Made by a program: the position numbers and the translations under genes
Notes under the pieces: generated by a model
Seen by the model: the letters and a program-made list of their open reading frames with translations, nothing else
Told to the model about the DNA's origin: nothing
Databases searched by the model: none
Shown here: one piece after another, positions 1 through 4,375 of the stretch
Numbering within the stretch: the stretch's first letter is position 1
Layout of the letters: every line of letters starts with the position of its first letter
Assembly (NCBI GenBank): GCA_043820655.1
Contig: JBDRDO010000034.1
Location: 1 to 5,793 of the forward strand
Length of the DNA: 5,793 bases
DNA from: JAZDEL01 sp043820655
GTDB taxonomy: Archaea; Iainarchaeota; Iainarchaeia; Iainarchaeales; JAZDEL01
Direction of reading: 5' to 3'

Positions 1-21
1 AAATAACAAACAGCGCGCGTG

Positions 22-39
22 AATTTAACCCTTTGCCCC
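22..39 (-). promoter_or_regulatory. Possible promoter of a gene beyond the left edge
   Basis: On the minus strand this reads GGGGCAAAGGGTTAAATT: a purine-rich stretch followed by a TATA-like TTAAATT. The same string, lacking one C, occurs at 1399-1415, also upstream of a minus-strand gene. It lies beyond the poly-T run that follows the SPFH gene and could drive a minus-strand gene starting near or beyond base 1. The reading rests only on the repeat and the AT-rich core; the target gene is not in the window. Confidence 0.35.
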
Positions 40-45
40 TGCGCG

Positions 46-58
46 AAACAAAAAAGAA
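46..58 (-). terminator. Poly-T transcription terminator after the SPFH gene
   Basis: The minus strand reads TTCTTTTTTGTTT starting 15 bases after the SPFH stop codon. Archaeal RNA polymerase terminates at such T-rich runs without needing a hairpin. It separates the SPFH gene from whatever is transcribed further left. Confidence 0.5.
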
Positions 59-72
59 CTAGTTGCAGTGCC

Positions 73-882
73 TTATTTCCTTGCCTTCTTCCCGCCGAAG
101 ATTTCATCAAGCTTCCCAATTGACTCAAACGCGCGCAGGACCTCAAGCGGAATAGCGAAAACAACAGTATTGCTCTGGTCGCTGCTCAAATCGTTTAAAG
201 TGTTAAGCGTGCGTAAATGCATTGCCCCCGGCGCCTTTGAAAGCATCACCGCGGCCTTGCTTAAGTTCGTTGCGGCCTCAACCTCCCCCTGCGCCTTGAT
301 AATAACCCCGCGCTTCTCCCTCTCCGCCTCGGCCTGCTTAGCCATTGTCCTTTTCAGATTCTCAGGCAGCTCAACATCCTGCATTTTAATGCCTGTAACA
401 TCAATTCCCCACGGGTCTGTTTCCTTATCAACAACAACCTCGATTTCCTGCGCAATCTCATCCCTGTTTGCCAGCACCTCATCAAGGCTTTTATTCCCTA
501 TAATATCCCTCAGCGCGGTCTGCGCATACTGCGCAACCGCATACATATAATCCTGAATATTAAGAACAGCCTTTTCAGGATCCTTAATTGCAAAGTAAAC
601 AACTGCGTTCACGCGGACAGGAACATTGTCCTTTGTCATAACCTCCTGCTTGGGAATGTCAACTGTCTTTATCCTGATGTCCACCTTCCTGTAAGTCTGG
701 AACAGCGGAATCAAAAAGTTAAGCCCTGGGCCCATTATTCCCGAATATCTCCCCAATGTAAACCTGACCCCGCGCTCGTACTCATAAATAATTTTAATCA
801 TCATGAGCAGAAGCACAACAAGCACAATAAGAAAAGGAAAGAACAATGCCGCCAATGCAAAAAAAATTCCGTCTAATGCCAT
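73..882 (-). CDS. Membrane-anchored SPFH/stomatin-like (slipin) protein
   Basis: A band-7/stomatin family protein, expected to be fixed in the cytoplasmic membrane by an N-terminal segment and to oligomerise into membrane microdomain scaffolds. From the ATG at 882 it is 269 aa, a normal length for a prokaryotic slipin. Residues 6-30 are a strongly hydrophobic helix. The SPFH core follows (YEYERGVRFTLGRYSGIMGPGLNFLIPLF, given here in pieces: YEYERGVRFTLGR then GPGLNFLIPLF), then VDIP, VNAVVYF and WGIDVTGIKMQDVELP. A charged Ala/Glu-rich helix (KQAEAEREKRG) leads to a C-terminal segment with VVFAIPLEVL. A GTG at 891 would add three residues. ATG 882 is preferred because the TATA-like box at 911-918 puts transcription start near 888, after the GTG. 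Slipins often pair with an NfeD protein, but none is visible here; it could lie left of the window. The family call is firm; the client protein is unknown. Confidence 0.93.
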   Translation of the reverse strand: MALDGIFFALAALFFPFLIVLVVLLLMMIKIIYEYERGVRFTLGRYSGIMGPGLNFLIPLFQTYRKVDIRIKTVDIPKQEVMTKDNVPVRVNAVVYFAIKDPEKAVLNIQDYMYAVAQYAQTALRDIIGNKSLDEVLANRDEIAQEIEVVVDKETDPWGIDVTGIKMQDVELPENLKRTMAKQAEAEREKRGVIIKAQGEVEAATNLSKAAVMLSKAPGAMHLRTLNTLNDLSSDQSNTVVFAIPLEVLRAFESIGKLDEIFGGKKARK

Positions 883-910
883 TGCAATCACTTAATTTAG
901 GGTGCGCGAA

Positions 911-918
911 ATATAAAA
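911..918 (-). promoter_or_regulatory. TATA-like box of the SPFH gene
   Basis: The minus strand reads TTTTATAT immediately after the stop codon of the upstream gene. Its centre is 32 bases before ATG 882 and 23 before GTG 891. With the usual TATA-to-start distance of about 26 bases, the transcript would begin near 888 with a leader of a few bases. The box indicates independent expression although the gap between the genes is short. Confidence 0.55.
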
Positions 919-920
919 GG

Positions 921-1310
921 TTATTTGTTAAGTTGAATTTCCGCATTGCTAACAGATGCGGTCATCCCCTCCCCGTGCCACATTACCACAGCATTCTTTT
1001 TCCGCATTTCAAACGAAATTGTCCTTTGCTCATCTCCCATTGCAGGTTCCCAATTCCTGTCTTTATTCTGCTTCAGAAAAAACTCTATTTTAATTCTGCC
1101 GTGGCCAGCCTCAACAATCTCCCCCGCGAATATTCCGAAACTCGGATCTCCAATTTTGGCCGCGCTCTTTGCCATCATCACATGCACTGCGTTCCCCGGG
1201 GAAAGTTCGCCTCCTGCCTTTACCTTCACCAAATTCCTGTCAAGTGTGCCTTTTCTTTTCAGAAGTCGTTCCCTGATTTCCCGCACGTTTCCCTGTGGCT
1301 TTGTGTCCAT
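921..1310 (-). CDS. Conserved-looking protein of unknown function
   Basis: I do not recognise this family. From the ATG at 1310 the product is 129 aa, soluble, with no signal peptide or membrane helix. The first 25 residues are basic and helical in character (REIRERLLKRKGTLDRN). After that come alternating hydrophobic and charged stretches typical of a beta-rich fold: VKVKAGGELSPGNAVHVMMAKSA, in pieces VKVKAGGELSPGNAVHVM then GIFAGEIVEAGHGRIKIEFF, and TISFEMRKKNAVVMWHGEG. It has no cysteine and no obvious catalytic motif. A GTG at 1376 in the same frame would give 151 aa, but the added 22 residues are Lys/Asn/Ile-rich. ATG 1310 has a TATA-like CTAAATATT 26 bases upstream, while GTG 1376 has one (TTAAATTTA) about 25 bases upstream, so the start is open. 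The gene sits between the dehydrogenase-like gene and the SPFH gene, both in the same orientation. Confidence 0.7.
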   Translation of the reverse strand: MDTKPQGNVREIRERLLKRKGTLDRNLVKVKAGGELSPGNAVHVMMAKSAAKIGDPSFGIFAGEIVEAGHGRIKIEFFLKQNKDRNWEPAMGDEQRTISFEMRKKNAVVMWHGEGMTASVSNAEIQLNK

Positions 1311-1331
1311 AATGCCCCTTATAGGGATTCC

Positions 1332-1340
1332 AATATTTAG
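1332..1340 (-). promoter_or_regulatory. TATA-like box for the unknown gene (short form)
   Basis: The minus strand reads CTAAATATT, centred about 26 bases before ATG 1310. This fits a leaderless transcript and is the main reason for preferring the shorter form of the gene. A competing box exists at 1399-1405. Confidence 0.35.
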
Positions 1341-1398
1341 TTTGCCAATTTTATTGAATTTTTTTGTGGAATTCACAAAAATAGAAACACACCCTCTA

Positions 1399-1415
1399 AA
1401 TTTAACCCTTTCCCC
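1399..1415 (-). promoter_or_regulatory. Second copy of the GGGG(C)AAAGGGTTAAATT string
   Basis: The minus strand reads GGGGAAAGGGTTAAATT, matching 22-39 except for one missing C. It covers the last codons and the stop codon of the dehydrogenase-like gene. Its TTAAATT core is about 25 bases before GTG 1376, so it could be a promoter for the longer form of the unknown gene. The overlap with coding sequence makes chance resemblance possible. Confidence 0.35.
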
Positions 1416-2406
1416 AGCAGGAAAAGTGGGCCAAATCCTTCATTGTGAGCAAACCCGGCTGCGCAGCAATCACAGCGGGGATTGCATTTACAGCAACAGC
1501 AACAGTTGCAACATCCCCGTGCACCCCGCCCTTGAATGTATTTTCAATCTTCGGGTTGCCGTCAATCTTAATAGTATCATGCGGCTCCTCCGCTCCCACA
1601 TACATCCTCAAATCCAATGTAATAACTTCCTCCCCATTCCTGAAGCCGCGCCCAATTTGTTTTATCCCCGTAGCCCGCCCTTTCTTGACCTCAAGGAACT
1701 GCGTTTTCAAATCCCTCTCAGCAACCATGGGCTCAATGCTCTGCTCTATCCTGTCCATCTTCCAGCCCAATGCATCGGCAATCATTGCAACGGATTCGCG
1801 GGAACCAGCGTGCCCCAGCGTTCCCGCCTCAACCCTGCGCTTGAATTCCTCAACATCCATTCCAGCGCCAACCTTCCTCTGTAAAGGCTCCCTTCTCCCC
1901 CCCGCATCAACAACACGCCCAACCTTCACGCTTTTCACATCCTCGCAAACCCCAAGCACCTTAACAACCATGCTGTCCATCAAAAACCCCGGATTAATTC
2001 CCGTGCCCAAAACAGTAACCCCGTGCTTCTTTGCGGCCTCATCAATCTCCTTTGCAATTTCCGCATTCAAATGATACGGATATGAAAGTTCCTCAGTTGT
2101 TGAAATAACATTAATCCCCGCCTCGACACATCCGAGCAGTTGTTCCTTAACATCCGCAAGCCTTGATGATGTGCAGTGCAGTGCAACGTTAGCGCCTGAA
2201 GCCGCAAGTATTGCCTTTGCATCATCTGAAATTATAACTTCTGCCCCACTCTCGCTGCCAAGCAGTTCCGAAATACTATTCCCCTTTTTCGCAGGGTCAA
2301 TATCAATTGCGCCAGCAGGAATAACCCCGCGCTTCAGTGCTATCTTCGCGGCTTCCTGCCCGATAGGCCCGAGCCCGTAAAAAACAGCCTTAATTTCATT
2401 TTCCAT
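1402..2406 (-). CDS. 2,4-diaminopentanoate dehydrogenase-like NAD(P)-binding protein
   Basis: A 334-aa member of the dihydrodipicolinate reductase N-terminal-domain superfamily. It most resembles the 2,4-diaminopentanoate dehydrogenase (Ord) group, whose known member deaminates 2,4-diaminopentanoate in clostridial ornithine fermentation. An N-terminal Rossmann fold carries GLGPIG at residues 11-16, with AIDIDPAKKG near 33-42 ending the second strand, where the cofactor ribose or phosphate is held. The catalytic part shows GTGINPGFLMD (134-144), RREPLQRKVGAGM (171-183), GHAGSRES (198-205) and HGDVATVAVAVNAIP (296-310), followed by PGLLT. It lacks the HH..K.D.PSGTA region of true DapB and is longer, so it should not be called lysine-pathway DapB. 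The open frame extends to 2448, but ATG 2406 has a TATA box 27 bases upstream that lies inside the extension, so 2406 is the start. The substrate in this archaeon is unknown; no ornithine-pathway partner is in view. Confidence 0.88.
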   Translation of the reverse strand: MENEIKAVFYGLGPIGQEAAKIALKRGVIPAGAIDIDPAKKGNSISELLGSESGAEVIISDDAKAILAASGANVALHCTSSRLADVKEQLLGCVEAGINVISTTEELSYPYHLNAEIAKEIDEAAKKHGVTVLGTGINPGFLMDSMVVKVLGVCEDVKSVKVGRVVDAGGRREPLQRKVGAGMDVEEFKRRVEAGTLGHAGSRESVAMIADALGWKMDRIEQSIEPMVAERDLKTQFLEVKKGRATGIKQIGRGFRNGEEVITLDLRMYVGAEEPHDTIKIDGNPKIENTFKGGVHGDVATVAVAVNAIPAVIAAQPGLLTMKDLAHFSCWGKG

Positions 2407-2429
2407 AATTTGAATTCGTGCGATTGTAG

Positions 2430-2437
2430 TTATAAAA
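2430..2437 (-). promoter_or_regulatory. TATA box of the dehydrogenase-like gene
   Basis: The minus strand reads TTTTATAA, centred 27 bases before ATG 2406. This is the ideal distance for a leaderless archaeal transcript, and no Shine-Dalgarno sequence precedes the ATG. It decides the start codon against the upstream in-frame one at 2448. Confidence 0.65.
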
Positions 2438-2496
2438 CATTCCCACACACGACACAGTTATGTAGAAGACAAGCAAGATTATTTTACTAATTTGAT

Positions 2497-2949
2497 TTAT
2501 TTTTTCACGCGCGCGGCATAAATCTCCCGCAGCACGCTTTTGATTTCCTTTAATTCCGCCTGCACTTCCTCAATTTCCTTCTCCGCCTTCCTGTTGACAG
2601 CGAAGTCCCGCTCTGCCTTAACCCTGTCGCGCTCTGCCTCCCTGTTCTGGCTCATTAAAATAACAGGCGCCTGTATTGCCGCAAGGCAGGAAAGCGTTAA
2701 GTTCAGCAGTATGAATGGGTAAGGGTCAAAAGGCCTCTGCCCTATCAGATAAATATTGGCGCCCATCCACACAAAAGTGTATGTGAAAAAGATAATTATA
2801 AATGTCCAGCTTCCCGCCCATTTTGTTATCCAGTCGGCAAGCCTCTGCCCCGCTGTCCTGTGTGTCCTGCCGTACATAAGCTTGCGCATTGCCTCATCAC
2901 GCAGTTCCTTTTCATTCACTGCCCTTGGTTTTCCCGTTGCTTCAGCCAT
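2497..2949 (-). CDS. DUF1003 family membrane protein
   Basis: A 150-aa protein with the full DUF1003 signature. An N-terminal basic region leads to LADWITKWAGSWTF (37-50), a first membrane helix (about 48-69), FDPYPFILLNLTLS (74-87), a second helix (about 79-99), then QAPVILMSQNR (93-103). The C-terminal 45 residues are almost all charged and form a likely cytoplasmic coiled coil (AERDFAVNRKAEKEIEEVQ). Family length is typically about 150-190 aa, so this is complete. The molecular function of DUF1003 is not established. The ATG at 2949 has no clear TATA box at the leaderless distance; GATACAATTG at 2981-2990 and TTTAAGTT at 2991-2998 are the nearest AT-rich candidates, which would give a short leader. 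The IS element begins 51 bases upstream of the start, so its distal promoter region was cut by the insertion. Confidence 0.92.
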   Translation of the reverse strand: MAEATGKPRAVNEKELRDEAMRKLMYGRTHRTAGQRLADWITKWAGSWTFIIIFFTYTFVWMGANIYLIGQRPFDPYPFILLNLTLSCLAAIQAPVILMSQNREAERDRVKAERDFAVNRKAEKEIEEVQAELKEIKSVLREIYAARVKK

Positions 2950-3005
2950 TTTTCTATCCCTGCCAATCTTTCACTGCCCAGATACAATTGTTTAAGTTAT
3001 AACAT

Positions 3006-3047
3006 GTGGCAGAAGACCCATATCTTCAGATAGGGGATGACTGCCGC
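3006..3047 (+). repeat. Left-end hairpin of the IS element
   Basis: This is an imperfect 42-base palindrome. The outer stem pairs GTGGCAG (3006-3012) with CTGCCGC (3041-3047) including one G-T pair. Next are AAGA/ATGA internal loops, then an inner stem pairing CCCATATC (3017-3024) with GATAGGGG (3029-3036) with one mismatch, and a TTCA loop. Subterminal hairpins of this kind are what TnpA of IS200/IS605 elements binds on single-stranded DNA. Their survival suggests the ends may still be mobilised in trans. Confidence 0.7.
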
Positions 3048-3074
3048 GCACCGGAAATGTACTCTCTAAAAACC

Positions 3075-3082
3075 TATATAAA
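3075..3082 (+). promoter_or_regulatory. TATA box of tnpB
   Basis: TATATAAA is centred about 27 bases before the tnpB ATG at 3106 and would give a leaderless transcript. A second AT-rich string at 3090-3098 is too close to the start to serve as its TATA box. Confidence 0.6.
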
Positions 3083-3105
3083 CACCTAAAATATAAATCT
3101 ACCTG

Positions 3106-4329
3106 ATGCAGCTTATAAAAACAATAAAGGTCAAAATACACAGGCCCACAAATATAAAGGGGCGGTTCCTGCAACTCATGCATGAGAATGCCGCACTGCT
3201 GAACAGGTATGTGGAACTCATCCTAGCGCACAAAATCGCATCCAAAACAGAACTGCACAGGTTCACATACACGAGGATGCGCAAAGCCTCCGCGCTCCCC
3301 TCCGCAATAATTCAGACAGCACGCGACAGGGCGATAGAGGCGCACAAATCTTATTGCGGCAGGCTTAAGCGCGGGATGAAGGCAGCCATGCCACGCTTTG
3401 GCAAAATCGTGCCGGTGCGCCTGGACGGCAGAACTCTGCAGATAAAAGAAACAGACAACAAAATCAAGTATTTTGCCTCAATCGCAACAAAGGAAGGGCG
3501 GGTGCACGTGCCCCTGATTGGGCGGCGCTACCAGTACAAATATCTTGCCAAACTGATGCGCAAAGAACTGCAAATGGGCGGAGCGGAACTGCTGAAAAAA
3601 GGAAATGATTTTTACCTTTACATTGCGGTGAAAAAGGAAGCCGCGCCCTGCAGGGCAGATAAAGATGCTACGCCGATTGCAGTTGATTTGGGGCTTGTTA
3701 ATCTTTCAACTTCCGTGATTTTGAGAGGGAACAAGGCAACAGATATAACTTTCCATAAGGGGGGAAACGCAATAAGAATGCGGAACCGCTTTGCCGCGTT
3801 CCGCGCCTCGCTGGGAAAAGCAAAAAAACTATGGCGTATAAAGAAGGTCAAAGAGAAAGAGCGGCGCTGGATGTCCGACCTAAACCACAAAATAGCCTCC
3901 GCAATAGTGAAGCAGGCACATGAAGTGGCGAATCCTGTGATAGTGATGGAGCAACTGAAACACATCAGGGGCAGAATAAAGTACTCAAGGAAAATGAACA
4001 TGCTGCTTCATATGTGGGGCTTTGCCCGGCTGCAGAGTTTCATAGAATACAAGGCAGCGTGGGCGGGCATTCCCGTGGCTTACGTAAAGGCGGACTACAC
4101 AAGCCAGTGCTGCAGCAAATGCGGGCACACGGAAAAGGCAAACAGGCATGGCAGGGCTTTCAAATGCAGGAAATGCGGCTATGAACTGAACGCGGATGTA
4201 AACGCGGCAATCAATATCGGAAAACGATATGAAAACTTTGCATCGGGCTATATGCCGGATGCAACGGGCGGCGTGGCAGCGCCCTTAACCCTGAAGGCAG
4301 TTGCCTATCTGGGAAGCCCCGCCCTTTAG
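3106..4329 (+). CDS. tnpB: TnpB, RNA-guided RuvC-like endonuclease
   Basis: A 407-aa TnpB (IS605 OrfB) of normal length, ancestor-type to Cas12. TnpB uses an RNA made from the element's right end to cut DNA matching the flanking guide next to a target-adjacent motif, which helps the element persist at its site. The N-terminal part (1-180) is basic (wedge/recognition region). The RuvC triad is complete: D194 in IAVDLGLVNL, E282 in VIVMEQLKHI and D364 in LNADVNAA. A zinc finger sits between the last two, with C336, C339, C354 and C357 in TSQCCSKCG and FKCRKCGY. The signature pattern YTSQ.C..CG is present. The reading frame is uninterrupted, so the nuclease looks functional. The stop codon lies in the loop of the right-end hairpin. 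No tnpA accompanies it. Leu and Ile codons favour CTG and ATA, whereas the neighbouring NEMF-like gene favours CTT/CTC and ATT, which fits foreign origin. Confidence 0.95.
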   Translation: MQLIKTIKVKIHRPTNIKGRFLQLMHENAALLNRYVELILAHKIASKTELHRFTYTRMRKASALPSAIIQTARDRAIEAHKSYCGRLKRGMKAAMPRFGKIVPVRLDGRTLQIKETDNKIKYFASIATKEGRVHVPLIGRRYQYKYLAKLMRKELQMGGAELLKKGNDFYLYIAVKKEAAPCRADKDATPIAVDLGLVNLSTSVILRGNKATDITFHKGGNAIRMRNRFAAFRASLGKAKKLWRIKKVKEKERRWMSDLNHKIASAIVKQAHEVANPVIVMEQLKHIRGRIKYSRKMNMLLHMWGFARLQSFIEYKAAWAGIPVAYVKADYTSQCCSKCGHTEKANRHGRAFKCRKCGYELNADVNAAINIGKRYENFASGYMPDATGGVAAPLTLKAVAYLGSPAL

Positions 4330-4345
4330 GAGGGGAGGACGTCAC
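4214..4345 (+). ncRNA. Putative omega RNA (TnpB guide-RNA scaffold)
   Basis: Five hairpins follow each other across the last 115 coding bases of tnpB and the right end. They are ATATCG/CGATAT with a GAAAA loop (4214-4230); GCATC-GGC/GCC-GATGC with a TATAT loop (4240-4262); GGGCG/CGCCC (4266-4284); AGGC/GCCT with an AGTT loop (4295-4306); and CCCC-CC/GG-GGGG around the tnpB stop (4317-4335). GCAAC (4261-4265) can alternatively pair with GTTGC (4300-4304), closing a multi-branch structure. In characterised elements the omega RNA spans exactly this position and ends at the element border, with the guide taken from the adjoining flank. Here the guide would begin TTAAATAACTTGTGCATTTA at 4346. The 5' limit is a guess from the first hairpin; the structure is read by eye, not folded by software. 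Confidence 0.65.
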
Positions 4346-4353
4346 TTAAATAA
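4346..4353 (+). promoter_or_regulatory. TATA box of the NEMF-like gene, abutting the IS right end
   Basis: TTAAATAA is centred about 26 bases before ATG 4376, as expected for a leaderless archaeal promoter. Its first base is the first base after the IS element, so the upstream part of the promoter (BRE and the original 5' edge, ATT) has been replaced by IS sequence GACGTCAC. The same bases open the predicted TnpB guide. Confidence 0.6.
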
Positions 4354-4375
4354 CTTGTGCATTTAATTAATCATC

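Larger units (their letters stand above)
3001..4345 (+). mobile_element. IS200/IS605-group tnpB-only element (IS1341 type)
   Basis: The element comprises a left end with an imperfect hairpin, a promoter, an intact tnpB, and a right end with a hairpin ending in GACGTCAC. There are no terminal inverted repeats and no target duplication, as expected for this group. No TnpA (Y1 HUH transposase) gene is present, so movement would need a TnpA supplied elsewhere. The boundaries are placed at 3001 and 4345 because joining base 3000 to base 4346 recreates a perfect 18-bp palindrome; they also fit the hairpin positions. The bases before the left end (GTTAT) would be the target-adjacent motif. The element sits in the spacer between the divergent DUF1003 and NEMF-like genes. 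Confidence 0.82.

Noticed and set aside
68..550. Plus-strand ORF of 160 codons
   Set aside because: It is antisense to the SPFH gene, its product is Ser/Ala/Phe-rich with no family resemblance, and the minus strand gives an unmistakable slipin.
946..1884. Plus-strand ORF of 312 codons
   Set aside because: It runs antisense across parts of two minus-strand genes and the spacer between them. The product is low-complexity and Pro/Ser/Leu-rich. Long antisense frames are common opposite this codon usage.
2407..2448. A longer N-terminus for the dehydrogenase-like protein (start at 2448)
   Set aside because: The extra 14 residues precede the Rossmann strand without family support, and the TATA box for the ATG at 2406 lies inside them.
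3618..4001. Minus-strand ORF of 127 codons
   Set aside because: It is the shadow of the RuvC region of tnpB and has no recognisable protein features.
3001..4345. CRISPR array or Cas12 locus
   Set aside because: The nuclease has TnpB size and IS605 ends, and there are no direct repeats with spacers anywhere in the window.
4330..4375. tRNA or other stable RNA between tnpB and the NEMF-like gene
   Set aside because: The spacer is too short and AT-rich; it holds only the IS right end and a core promoter.
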